A stretch of 64,000 nt of DNA from Melastoma dodecandrum (lineage: Eukaryota > Streptophyta > Magnoliopsida > Myrtales > Melastomataceae): positions 1,798,001 through 1,862,000 of the forward strand of contig JARUPY010000271.1 in NCBI GenBank assembly GCA_029817715.1, read 5' to 3'. The notes under the pieces are model-generated. The model was given only the letters and a program-made list of their open reading frames with translations. It searched no databases and was not told where the DNA came from. Both the position numbers and the translations under genes were made by a program. Of this stretch, positions 11,988 to 24,906 are shown piece after piece. The stretch's first letter is position 1. Every line of letters starts with the position of its first letter.

Positions 11988-12407
11988 TAATCTAACCAAG
12001 GCTAATGACCGAGAAGAGAAGGCTGATTTCGTTGAAATGACCCTTGACTTATAGGTTGTTGGTGTAACTATAGTAACTGCTAATGAAGGAGACGTACCTG
12101 GATTAAATAAAACTTTTGATTTTAGTTATCGGGCAGTCGTAAATAGCTTTGTTCTATCATCTGTGTGTAGGTTCAGTTGATACCGTACAGTTCTGACCGG
12201 CTGGACGCGTCCATCCAGTGGACCATGAGCAAGGGACTCGGTGGCAGGTACAGGACCATACGGATGGTACACAACATTCGCCTCAACGTGGATGCGTTTC
12301 ATGGTGACAATAAGTCCGGAGGCATCCATGATGTCACTTCCGTCGTGCTCAGGCAATGGAATAAAGGGGAGAACCAGCTCTGGAAGGTCACCCCATTTTG
12401 TAAGTAA

Positions 12408-15400
12408 TACTCCACACGCATCCTGCTCGAACCATGACACTCGATTGTCCATACTGTTCTTATGATGCATTTTGTTTTATAATCAACGCAGAGATAACAT
12501 GGTGTGATGCATGCCCCCGACTTTGGAGGACATTCCTCTACAAGTGATCTACCGACATCACATTGACTGTTTGTTTGCCAAGGATCCCACGTCTCATCTG
12601 CTTCTATTCATGTGGTATGTGTATACTTGGATCGAAACTAGAACGTCTGCAATTGCTATGTCAGTGCTGAAGGAGATGCAGGGGTAATTCGGGCATTGTG
12701 TGTGTTAATTACATGCACAAGATATGACCTCTGTTGCTCGTGGTGTTAATTACATGGCCGGTGGGTGACTTTGTAACCCATTCGTTTATCTCTTATCAAG
12801 ATGGTCGGTGTGTTTAGAAAACTGTTCCAAGTCTCTGGGTTTGGTGATCGCATTATTACATCCTTAACTTACCTTTCCATGGATGTCAGAATCCAAGAAT
12901 TGGACCATACTACAAAAGGCCGAAACATATTAAATGAATGCCCCAGGCCTTCAAGTGGGTCGTGTACTTCTGCCGCCACTTCAACATCAAAAGAAAGCAA
13001 AACTTCAACATACTTTTAAGCGAGTAATTATTCAAAAATCCTCTCGAACATAACCTAAAATCCCTTTTGACTTGCAAAACGAGCGGAGGGCCAACACAAC
13101 AAATTTAGCTAGCCAGTTCCTTTCTTTGTAATACAAATTCTGGGTTTTGAGTCAGACCAATGATTATAAGGTGAAACCAGAGATGTCCTTAGCATCCCCA
13201 CCCCCCATGTGGCCTGAATTGCCGGTAAAGAAAACCCCAAATCCCGAACTCGCAATGCAATTGGTGGGTGTGGCAGACACGCAGACATTATGTACAGCAC
13301 ACATTCTATCCTATTGAGTTGATCAAGATGAATGAAGCCCCCCCCCCCCCCCCCCCCAAAAAAAAAAAAAAAATTCTCCCGAGTCTTTATCCCATTCCTT
13401 CGACCCGCAATCAATTGAGTGTACAAATCGATTTCTGAAATCAATCATTGAAGAGAATCGGCTTTTGCCTTCCACATAATTCACGGCCATGCACTGTCGT
13501 GAACGTACTCTCACTCTTCCAACAATCATTTCAATAAGCCTTCCTCTGCAAGTACACCGTTGGTAAAGATACAATTATTTGGTCATGACATACTCAGTTT
13601 ATACTCAACGAAATTAAAAAAAAAATTAATATGATCTAAAAATATGTGACGGGTTCATGTTTATACCAGCTACTCACCTTTTTTTTAATTAGGAAGATTC
13701 TCTCGGATCATGTGAAATAGGAATAATGTTGGGAAAATACTTCAAAGGGTATTTTATTTATCCACTATCCAGGCTAGACCACCCATTTTGAAGCAATCTT
13801 ACTGTACCAAATTATATTTTCTTTCAACATGCCATCAAATATAAGTGAGGAACAATCCCTACTTGCACCCCTCCCCCCCTACACAGTTGTTTTTAACTGG
13901 TCTTTTAGGATCATTAGAATAGTCGCTAGCGATTGTTTAGCTATACGTTCGGCGAAAATCGCTTCGAAAGCAAGCCTATAAGCTGGCGTTATCGCGGATT
14001 ACGATATTTCCGCCGTTACAACGATTGCAGGAGCTACCCAGTTCATATCCTAAAACCATGAAAAGAACAAGACAAAAAAAATCAGCTCCTCTCCTAAACC
14101 TCCAAGTATTTCTCCGGCCATGATCGCCGCCGTTGACGGGAACAGACCTTACGCATATCTGCGCTTATGTCATCCGAATGAAGCCCCGAATGAAGCTGCG
14201 AAGTGGTTGACGGAACCATTAGACAGGTTGGGAAGTTGATGCTATGCAATAGTCGATGCGGTTAGGAAAAGGGATGGAATTAGCGCCAAAAAGAAAAGAA
14301 AAATGAAACCTTTCGTGGAAAGTAATGGGGGTTGACTTCATACTGATAAAACAAACCTCAGCATAAGAACCCAACTTAGTTACTGCGCCGATGATGGATA
14401 TTAATAGCAACCAACCCGTCATTCTCTAAACTCATTCCACCATACAAGATATGCTCCCTTAATTTATGACGTCATTTTGACGCCATCATTTTCATTTCGC
14501 CCCTCTCGTAAAGCTTTTCTCCTTGGATTTTTTTTTTTTTTTGAAAGAACAGAGAGTCGGTTTTTCACGCGCAATTGTAATATTCTCATTCCAGGATAAA
14601 ATAATAACTTTTCAACGTGTTAAAGAGTTTTGAGGAACGACAGTGATAGTAAATAATAAGTTTGGTGACGTGAGTTTCCCTGTTCTTGCTTGCGGGAATC
14701 AATTACGTCCGCGTCGATCGGAGATGGCAACTTAAAAATAAAATTATTCACTCCCCTGACATCGTATCTAATACGATCCAATGATACGTACGACGTAATC
14801 ATTTATACGGTCGAGCAAATAAGTAAAAATAGAGAGAGTGTGACTGATGTGTCGGAATTCGAGTCCAATTAACAATCGAACAAAACATAAGCTCGTGACT
14901 TAAACAAATGGGATTATCTTAACGGTGTCCCATTAATAAAATATCTCGACAGGCTTATCTTAGTATAAATCACATAAAGTCCATGCTAATTTGTTTTCCA
15001 ATGACATAATCCCATGATACGAGGCTGGGATCAAGCAATTCCAGCTCAGAATAGTTGGACTTCGTCCAAGGCTTGCTTGATTTGTTTGTTATGTTAGTTT
15101 CATTGGATAATATTATATCGTTTGTTTTTTATCGACACTTGGACCGACCGGTAATTTAGGTTTAGTTACGGGAACTATTAAATTAGTAATCACGCGGCCT
15201 TTTGGACAAGCCCCAATTTTAGTTATTTACTCTTCGCTCCGGTCTTGATGTTTTAGCCTGGTCGTTTCGGCACTGTTGGGAACCGAACGGAACCGAACCG
15301 GACGCGCACGATATTATCAGGCTAAGGAACCAATATTTGCGACCAGATCACTTCGCGAATAATTAGAGGAGAATCACACCGCAAACTGAAAATTCCACGC

Positions 15401-16830
15401 GTTTGATCGTTGAATTTAGTTATCTGGCCGGAACTTTCCGACCCAAAGGAAAAAGATGCGACCATTTTGCTTTCTGATTAAGGTTCTGTCCAGGGGAGGG
15501 GGTGGGGGGTGGACAAAAGAAAAAAAAAGAGCAGACGAGCTATTGTCATTATTAATAAACTGAACTTAACAAATATCAACCATATAGTTGTACTAACAAT
15601 AAGCTAGGCCTTACATGGGACGTTCAATTTGTAGACATGCTGGTGATGGACAGAACGTCTCCAAGTAAAGCAGTCACATTAACATTGTCGAATTACCATG
15701 GTCTTTCTCTTTGTTTATAATAATCTAATAAGGTTGTCTTGACCGAGTTTGACAAAAATTCAGACAAAAATTATTTCAGACAAAAATTCAATGTTTAATT
15801 GGAATAGTGATAAACTAACAAACATATAAGACCTATAGATTCCTCGATCCGAGTGGTGTGTGTTGCAATGGTAAGAATATAAGGTTTTTGAAGAACGAAT
15901 GGACGGCCATGTCCCCAAAGGGAGGGAGGCCATTAAATTCTTGTGACTTTCCTGAGACCAAGCAGGATAAATAAATAAACCAGAATGTCCAAAATGTTCA
16001 CTTTTAAAGTAGTTGTTTCCTTTTATTTTCACATTCACCTCCACAAAACAATTCCCCCATGGACAATCACCATCACGAATCTAACAAAACGATCCCCACC
16101 CCCACCTTCCCCGTCGCATAAAAGTACGAAACAAAAACACCTTCACATGGTTGAACTGAATAAGAACTTTTAACCATGTAATTCATTTTTTTGTTTAACC
16201 ACATATTAACTTTTTAATTAACAACAAAGAGAGATCGAGTTAGCCTTCATTATTAATTATAAAGAAATCATCAACAGAATTAATTCATCCGCCCCAGAAG
16301 CAGATCTTATTATGGAAATGAAATTAATGACCTCAGTCGGTAATAAAAATTTCTATTAAAAAAAACACGTGACAAGTGAGGTGAAAATAAGAAGATAGAA
16401 GAGAAGATGGAATATTATTAATTATGAGTTATTAGCGTATTTGGAGGTGAGCTTGTGTTACAAGTGTCTTACTCCCTACGGTTCGTCTCCATCCTCCTCA
16501 ATTCCTTTTGTTCATTTTCACTGCAAGGAAAGGAAAAAACAATCATAAATATTTAGGATTAGAATATATAAATGATAACAAGTAATAAATAATAATAATT
16601 ATTATTATAAAAGTAGGTGTTGCTTAAACCATCGTCATCTCTCTCTCGTCCCTCCCTATTTAACCAATCTACTCCCTTCAATCCCACTCCCCTTAATTTT
16701 CCCCATTTCCTCCCGTGCCCATCCCAGCAGGTGATATCTATACACACAGCACGAACAGACGGGGGTTGCTTCTCCTTCTTGGCATCCTCCTCCCCCTTTT
16801 CGGTTTTTTCTTTTTCGGCAGGCCGTAGCC
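12408..16830. other. Intergenic region between lectin pseudogene and second NAC gene
   Basis: No gene is recognised in this 4.4 kb. The first few hundred bases probably are the old 3' UTR of the lectin gene. The remainder is AT-rich with simple-sequence tracts. A TATTTAA word near 16658 and pyrimidine-rich sequence upstream of the ATG at 16831 may belong to the promoter and leader of the second NAC gene. Confidence 0.5.
13338..13373 (+). repeat. C20-A16 mononucleotide tract
   Basis: Twenty consecutive C residues (13338-13357) are followed directly by sixteen A residues (13358-13373). The run lengths may be affected by sequencing error in homopolymers. Confidence 0.9.
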
Positions 16831-18451
16831 ATGGAAGGACAACTCGGAGGTGTTAGCGGCGCGGTCGAGCATGGTCACAAGCAGACGACCCCGGACGATG
16901 TCCTGGATCTTCCACCCGGGTTCCGATTCCACCCCACTGACGAGGAGGTGATCACCCACTACCTCACCCCTAAGGTGCTCAACCCTCGTTTCGTGGCCGC
17001 GGCAATCGCGGAGGTCGACCTCAACAAGTGCGAACCTTGGGACATGCCCTGTAAGTAACGAGAAAAAACATTAAAAAGCTTGTGATGTTGGGGAATTGTT
17101 TGTGTTGTGAGGGTTGTTTTGGCTTACTGGGCAGGTCGCGCAAAGATTGGGGAGAAAGATTGGTACTTCTTCTGCCAGAAGGATAGGAAGTACCCGACCG
17201 GCACGAGGACGAACCGGGCGACCTACGCCGGTTACTGGAAGGCAACGGGGAAGGACAAGGAGATTTACAAGGGGAGCGGACGGAATTTGGTCGGGATGAA
17301 GAAGACCCTCGTGTTCTACATGGGGAGGGCACCCAAGGGCTCCAAGACTAACTGGGTGATGCACGAGTTTCGTCTCGAGGGGCTTTTCCCTTATCGCCAT
17401 ATCAACAAGGTTAGCTGGAGTTATGTCCTAAAGATTCCTCTTTTCCTCTCTTGATATATTTTTTAATTTTAGGGAAAATTTTACAAGAAAAAAAAAAAGC
17501 GAAGCTAGAGATTATTTCATTGTCATGAATTCTCTCAGATCATTCCTTTCCACCTTTTCTATTAATCGATGAGCCAGGATTATTCTTATTTGTTATCTAT
17601 TTTTAACTATTATAATTTTGGGTTGCTTTCTGCTTTTGCTTTGGATGTAAGATTGCAGAATCTTAAGATTTTTATGTTTTTCTTTTCCAGTGAATGATGT
17701 TGTTGGTTTCCTCATCCTGTTTTTAATGTTTTGTGTTTCTCTCTTTTTTTTTCTGTGATCTATTTGGGGGCAGGATGAATGGGTTGTGTGTAGGGTTTTC
17801 AACAAGACCGTAGGAGGGATCATCACCACCAAAGCGGCACCTCCGGGCAGTTCTCCGCCGGAAGCAGCGGACTCGGCCGCGTCCTTCATTGACGAGCTCT
17901 TGGAGAATTCCTCCCCTCCTCCCCCTCCCCTTGTTGAACCTTCCAACATCGCAAGCTGCAGCTACTTGAAGAGTGAGAGTGAGGATCTCACGGAGAATAA
18001 CCATCCAGATCGCATTGGCCATTCCCTGATCGCGACCAGCCAGCCCCGGTATGGATCCATGGTACCCGGGGGTGCTGCAAGCCGGGGAACCCAGTACTGC
18101 ACCCCCAACCCTACTTTATCTGAAACTTTCGGCAGTTTGGAACACTCGCTTCCTGGAAAGATGTGCAGCAACTTCTCAGAAGGATTCAAATTTCAGGCCC
18201 TTCCAGGCTTGTCGCCTGGATACCCTTCCCTTGCCACAGTATCGAGGAAGGAGCCAGGGATGTGCAGTGAAGGCGGGGCCGGTGCCAGCCTGAACAAGGA
18301 GACGTCGTCCGCCGTGACGGCCATGAACGAGTCTGACGATTTAAGGTGCGGTGGTGAGGGAGGCTATTATGGGTACCTCGAGGGTTCTCTGATGGACGCG
18401 ATCTCCGACTACGACGTGCTTTGGAATTTCGAATCGATCAGGAAGTCCTAG
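16831..18451 (+). CDS. NAC domain transcription factor, NAC087/NAC046 type
   Basis: Predicted NAC transcription factor of 390 aa in three exons: 16831-17050, 17135-17409 and 17774-18451 (phase 1 then phase 0 introns). The domain shows [83 protein letters not shown] and [11 protein letters not shown]. The HYLTPKVLN and LNKCEPWD words place it in the NAC087/NAC046 branch near ORE1/NAC100, whose members promote leaf senescence and programmed cell death in the root cap; function here is inferred. I see no miR164-like target in exon 3, which fits NAC087/NAC046 rather than the ORE1/CUC members that carry one. A 26-residue leader precedes the NAC domain. The C-terminus ends in aromatic and acidic clusters, including [11 protein letters not shown], typical of the activation region. 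Confidence 0.93.
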
Positions 18452-21400
18452 TTAAAGGGGTAGGAGTTGTGGGGGAGATTAATGGATCTAAAGCTTCTTC
18501 ATTTTAGTCTTGTGTTTTTCACAATGAGAGGAAGCATATAGTTATGTTCTTTAGCTACTACATTCACCAGACAGTATAGTTAACATTGTGAATACCCCCC
18601 CCCCCTTTATATGCATTAGTGTCGTTCGGACAAACATCATGCTACAATGTAGTAGGAACAACTTGGTGTACTCAGCATCCCATGTGTGCCTCTAGGATAC
18701 AATTACAGTAATTTAGTCCTCCTCGTTGTATCTCTATCAATTTATCTTTTCTGCTGATTTTATTGGGGAGGAAGATGGAGGAAGAGAGGGAAGGGGAATT
18801 GTCGGGTGAGTCGACCCTTTTCAGCTTCAAAGTGTGTGGGAGGTTTCAAGGGTGTGTCCGGGAGGTCCATGTTGCACGTGAGATGAGATGTCTGGATTCA
18901 CTTAGAAGCCACTGACAAATGAGGCAAACGAGCAGAAAAAGGCGATTGATTGGTAATAATAATAAATAAAAAAAAGAACAGAGAATCTTTCTTAATGAAT
19001 TATTGCTTTTTCATGTCTATTCGTCCCCCCTTTTTAATGAAATTGAGGTCTTTATTTTTCTTCTTCGTTCCTCCTTTTTCAAAAAGATGACTTTATATAT
19101 GTTCGAATTATCCCCTTTTTTATCTCTCTATACGTGTTGGTGATATTTAAATCAAGATTATGACGTAAGTTGATACAGGACACAGATCATGATTGATTTA
19201 GTCGTATCAGGGGTGGATGGAATTTTGCCAATTTTATCCTTATAGCATTAATTAGTTCACAGACAAAGGACAACAACGAGATGATCAGATGAGATGAGAA
19301 AAAAATTAGGTGGGGGATGTTGATGAGGGGTGGAATCCGTCGTCCGAAAGGTAAAACGAGAAGAAGTGTCGTGAAATTCCTCTCCTCGCATTTGGACCGA
19401 AATTTTATCAAATCAATCAAATCCCCTCTTATTTTCATCGTTCCATTCAAAGCAAAGGGTCGTTCGATTGCTTCACGTACTTTCGGGGGCGCCATTCATT
19501 CTTACTATTATTTTTTATTCTTCCCTTCTCTACTGACCCATGTTTTACCATTTTTGTCCACTAGGTTATTATTAGGAATGTGGAGGGGGGGAGGGAATGG
19601 TTTCTATGGGGAGGGTCGAGCAAATCATCATGAAGAAGCAAACAAAAATTCGACCACCACCACAACCCACGCGCAACACATCTCTTTCCCAGTTCGATTT
19701 CATTGCATTCTGGTTCGTAAATGTTGTCCTGTCCTTGTTAAAACTACATGACATATGAAGGTACGTTTTTAGACCATTAGATAGCCATTCTCTCCTCCTC
19801 ATTCGTTGCATGAAAACATGGTGGGCACCAACCACAAGGCCTGCCTTGATTCAAACGTCTTTTGTTATCACGCGTTTAATGTCCCCCCCCCCCCAAACCT
19901 CTCCCTGTTTTGAAAATGACGTCTCCTCCTCATCTTTTCCCTCTGCCCTTTGGTCTCTCGGTATGGAATTGTCCGGTGATACTAAGACACGGTAATAACT
20001 TTTATGGTAATAACTACTAGCTAGTAATAATGACTACATTAACTGCAAGCAACAGTAATGATGTAATGACCATGTGAGGAACTTACCATCAGCTCAGAGT
20101 AACAACCAACCATTTTAGTTGGGTATTAGGACTGATTGCCCTTACGGATATCACGGGTTAAAGACCACGTACGAGGATATTAAAAAAGGACATGGTGTTG
20201 TTAATTTACACGGGGAAAAAGATGAGGAAGAAGGGAGGGGGACACAAATTTAAAAAGCCAGCATTTAGAACGTGATTGATGATGGTGGTTATGTGTCGTC
20301 TTGCTTAACTTCACATTTGAGATAAGGTTTTTGTACGTTACGAACCGAAGGACCGAGGTAAGAATGTGACGCAAGCGATTTTTGCATGCAATGAATCCGC
20401 ACATACACACGCCCCCACACTTGTCTATGTGTGCATGGATGGCTAGGAGGTTTCTTTGGGGGTGGCAGTAAATATTAACACCTGTCAACCTGGCAAACTG
20501 TAATAACAACGTGACTTTGGCCATCAGGCCACGTGTTAAGCAAAACATAGCGAGATTAATGTTGTTTGATTTTATTTTATTTTTTAATATAGAAGGGAAT
20601 TAATTAGTTGACATGATCGTTTAAGCCCTACAAAATTCAAATGTCATCTCGGATATAAAGTTCCAAAAGTGAGAGAAATTTCATGGAAATTTCTTAGGCG
20701 GATGAGGCCAAGAGGAAAAACGGGGCATTATCTTTTATGATTTCGGATCTTTATGCTAACAACGACATCGTACGCTGGTCCGGCTTCAACTCACGACGTA
20801 TTTTACCCGATTAAGGACATCTCCCCTTTCCTGTTTGAATGTCGAGAAGTTCCTTATGAAATAAGTTAAAAAGTAAAAGATATAAAATATATATATATAT
20901 TGTATGTTCAATCATTCCTCAAAGACTTTCCGACCATCTTTATTATGACAACGTGAGAGTAAATAATATTTTTTTTCTTACTATTAATATTTGTAATGGA
21001 CTGCTGTCTGTCCATTAAGGGCCATATTAAGGAAACCAATAATGATCAGTTCGTACGGGTATATATTATTTGTTACATAAACACATCAGTATGTTTGTCC
21101 AACACTTAACGAAAAACAAAAAAATTTGGGCAGGAAACAATGTTTTGGTTCGGTTACGGCTCAATTCAGTGGATGTGCTCGCTCCACGTGACAGGGCCTC
21201 TTGCATCCTGTCTCAGGCCTTTTGCAAGCTGACAGGGCTCTTACTGGCCGAAGCCCAATCGACCGGCCCTAACAAATTACACAAATTGAGCCCGGTTCCG
21301 AGGTTCTCTAGCTTGTTCTCCGACATCAACTCCGGCTCGAATTTGCCATTTGGGTTCTCGTCAAGCTGCTGTAAGAAAAACGATGTAATCTTACTTTGTT

Positions 21401-23750
21401 TTTTTTTTTTTTTTTTTTAGTTTGGTTTTATGGCTTCCGAGTCTTTTTTTACGAGGAACTTGAATGAATGCGATTGAAGAAGAAGAAGAAGAAGAATGAG
21501 ATGTTACGATGAAGAATTCATGAAGTTTTTTTATAGACTCCAAGAGAGATAAGTGAATACGATGGATGTCATCTCCTGTTGTGTATGCAAATACGTTTCG
21601 TGAGGATCAAGATGAAACAGTTGTGTTAGGTGACGCATTAATGCAGAGATTGAGATCCACTAACATGCCCCCAATCTCATGCGTAGTCTTAAGATTGTGA
21701 CGTTGGCCATCAAAGTGTGTTCCAGAGATATTCTTGGTGAAAATGACTGTTCTTTACTGCTTGGTAGATAAATACTTAACAATAATTACCTTTCATGGGA
21801 TTACCTTTTCTAAACAAAATGGTAATCGATATGAGATTGGATTTTCTACGATATAGATGTAAAAAATTGTGTCACCCAAAGAGGGACATAAAAAAATTAT
21901 GTGGTGAGGCTGGTAAAAGAAGGGGGTGTAGTGATGAGGTCAGATGTATCATGATTGAGATGAGTGCAAGAGGAAGTGAGGGGGGAGGTGTAAGGGAAGA
22001 TTATCTCGTGAAACTGAATGTGACGCTGTCCACTAGTTGGATCAAGACAACGGTATCATTTATGGTTAACAGAGTAACCAATGAAGACACAAGCATTAGA
22101 TTAATTACATATCGATCTCCCCAACCGAAGTCATTCATATTTTCTTCCCCAGAGATAATTAATATGCACACTTGCATCATATCTCCCCAGCATAATCCTC
22201 AACATGCTTCTATCTCCCCAACAAGAGTCGAATTACATTAACTCAATTGATTCTTATGTGTTTGTCGTATGTAAGTACATATGCATTAATATGGACAAAG
22301 AGAATGCCTCCAAAGTGGGCATGAAATCTCCCCAAAAGGAGTTGATGTTCCGGGAGACATTTAAACAAAACCATTTGCCAAAGGATGTACATAAACATCA
22401 TTCCCGATGTGAGTATACATATTCCCTTTTATTTTAAAAACATTACAACATAATCATTTTCCCCACAGAGTTCACAAACGCTTCTGGATTAGAGAAAGGA
22501 AGGAAAACTATTCCTAAACACATATCCTAGATAGTTGAATGCATGAGTATGAAAATGTGAACATCGAGGTAAATTTAGAATCATTTGACAAACAATACTC
22601 AAAATAATGATGAAGAGGAGAATGCTTTTTCTATCCCAGACATTATACATCGACTGTTGCAAACACCTCAAAGCTAAATTGAAGTTTCATAGACACTACT
22701 ACCTTCAAGTCCAAAAGTTGCCTCACATCAAGGTTAAATGAGTCAGAAACTTGGAAACTATGAGTTGTAGCTGTAACACTTACTCAATCGACAAGCGAAC
22801 CAATTGAGCTTACAGAGTCCACAGAGCAGCTTCGATTTCATGTTCAAACGGTTCTAATAGGCTCACGCACAATCTCTACATTGCAAGAATTCAGTGCAGT
22901 GCAGAAAGGCGGAGATGGTTTCCGCTCTCTCTTTGTGTAGCTATGGTGCAAGCTTTCTTGCCATGTAAGAATAGCAGTCTATGTAATAACTCTTTGTCCT
23001 CGAGGTTCCACGGCTTTAGTCATTACCCTTTTCGCTTGATCCCACGTGTGTGCGTCTGCATCGCGAGTGGATCATTATCTTTTGTGTCGTCATTACAAAT
23101 GGCTCGACATGAGTTCGGTTGTTGGAAATGCCGGCATTGTAGAAAGGAGACTTTCTAAGTTGGTGCGTCCGGCGGTAATAATCTATCCTTAGAGATCGGA
23201 ATTAGAAAGCCACCAACCATTTCTTGCAAAACAATAAGCATAAAAGATAAAATTCTCTCGGTATTTCTTTTCTTTTTAAAATCATTCACGACAGGCCTAG
23301 GACCAGAATGGGAAAAGAAACTCCCGAAAACCCAACCACCCCAACTTTCTCAAACCCAGAAAAAGCTAATCACTTTCTTACAAAAATCCAACCCAAGATA
23401 CGGTTTAATCATTATTTTAAACGTCCCCTTCCTCCTCATTGATTGCAGTGACGATGAATCGCATAAGATCGTCGTTAGGAGGTGGGCTTTCTATTCTTGG
23501 GATGGATGGAGGGATTGATGGGGGGCCATTGCGTTTAGCGAAAGGTCGTCCTTTTCCTTCTCCCCTGCATTTTTTGTCTCGTTCTCCGGTCACAAACACA
23601 AATGGAGTTCAGAAAGGGAATCGCTTTTTAATCGGTGAAGGGGGAATGATGATGATAATGTGATGTTAACGTTAACGTTGTCAAGTTGATAGATACCGGC
23701 CGCCGGATCGTTTGAACCTTTTGTGGGGGCTTCTTCCCTTGTTCCTATCC
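18452..23750. other. Long intergenic region without a recognisable gene
   Basis: About 5.3 kb of AT-rich DNA holds the 3' UTR of the NAC gene and little else that I can assign. It has C-runs at about 18595-18605 and 19883-19894, a GAA/AGA tract near 21478-21497, and a T-run near 21400-21418. Open frames of 60-150 codons here have no domain signature. The part between about 21.5 and 22.9 kb has the look of a degraded repeat, with recurrent TCTCCCCA words, but no LTR pair, TIR or coding motif was found. Confidence 0.45.
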
Positions 23751-24906
23751 TTTTTTTTTTGGGGGGGGGGGGGGCTACTGTTCATCTTCCTTGGTGGGGT
23801 GAGAGTTAGGGATACGGTTTCTACTGCGCCCTCGCTTGAGATTTTTGAGGAACACCCAGATGGGATTTTGGTCTGATTTGTGGGGGTGAAAGTTTGTGGC
23901 TTTGTGATTTGGGTGGCTTTCTTTGCTTTACCTTAGCTGAATCCCCCTCCTTTGATTTTGGGCTGTTTTTTCCTTTTCTCACTTGACCTAATTTGTGGGT
24001 AGGCCGTGATTGTTATTGAGGAGCTTGTGGGTGTGACTTTCTGTGGGGGTCTTTTTTGAGAATCATGGAGATGGGGATGGTTGGGCTGATTGTTGATTTA
24101 GTCGTATGACTTGTATATTGAGCTCGATTAGACTTGCAATATTCATGTTGGTGGCTAGCAACACGGGTCCGCGCCTCATGGGAGTACTGCCCTTAGAGAT
24201 CTTCCCATGGATGGTTTGACCGTTATGTCATGTTGTTCATCCGGGCGATTACGTGAGCTTTCTTTGTTTTCTTTCTGTTTAGGATTATTAGCATGTATGA
24301 TTCTGTTTAGAGGAGACTTACTCGGCTAGTTTGAGGACTCATTGAGACTCTCTTTCTGTTTAGAGGATACTTACTTGACTAGTGGCTTTAAAATTCATAC
24401 TCATTAACTGGGAACTTCGGTTGTTTGTATCTTCGTAGTGCTATGTTTTAGCTATATCTTGGATGATGGGTTTCACTAGCCTTTTGTGAAACGGCTTCTG
24501 GAAACAACACCAGTGTAGCTCACTCATTTTGCTTCGCTTTTTAAGTATTGAAAGCCGGTGCTTTCCTTGAACCCGCCAATACATGCAATTCTAGTTTCTG
24601 CAGATAATGGATAGATTGTCCCTAACTGTCCATTAATTTTCATCTGCAACTAGAGGTTTTTTAGCTTCTATATTATTTTGCCAAGGGAATTCTGAGATCC
24701 TGAGATGTGTGTGTTGAACAGCTGCAAGGGGAAATGCATCTGACAACAAATCTTGTGAGGAGCATGGACATCTGCTAAATCTTCCATGATGGTGCACCTG
24801 GTTGAATAGGCATTTCAATAATTTCATGATACCCAGCGAGTCTGTTCCTCTCCAATTTAAGTGACTTCTAGACATTAACGCCTTTGGGACAAAAAATATA
24901 GCGAAA
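23751..24906 (+). other. Probable 5' UTR and leader introns of the RING-H2 gene
   Basis: A T10-G14 tract at 23751-23774 is followed by T- and G-rich non-coding sequence running to the coding start. The composition resembles a plant 5' UTR intron region, and no coding exon is seen. Exact leader exons cannot be set without transcripts. Confidence 0.4.

Larger units (their letters stand above)
8301..12407 (+). pseudogene. EULS3: EULS3-type Euonymus lectin pseudogene with retroelement in intron 2
   Basis: Remains of a nucleocytoplasmic Euonymus-lectin (ricin-B-like, EUL domain) gene in three exons: about 8301-8762, 8922-9045 and 12171-12407. Exon 1 starts with the His-rich, Pro-rich N-terminus typical of EULS3, but the codon after ATG is TAA. 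It then encodes FKVYCKADPDFAVTIRDEK before a one-base frameshift near 8725. Exon 2 encodes HWYKDEKYSTRVKDEEGFP and is shifted by one base at the T-run that follows; the next frame continues with the expected LVNKATG. Exon 3 is open, from VQLIPY through YRTIRMVHNIRLNVDAFHGD to WKVTPFCK and a stop. A second in-frame stop lies near the end of the exon 1 leader. Splice sites are preserved. Family members bind mannose- and galactose-type glycans and are linked to ABA and stomatal responses; this copy cannot make an intact protein. Intron 2 contains the 2.5 kb Copia element. Confidence 0.85.

Noticed and set aside
17774..18451. Search for a miR164 target in the second NAC gene
   Set aside because: No sequence close to the expected target was seen in the last exon, which agrees with the subfamily assigned.
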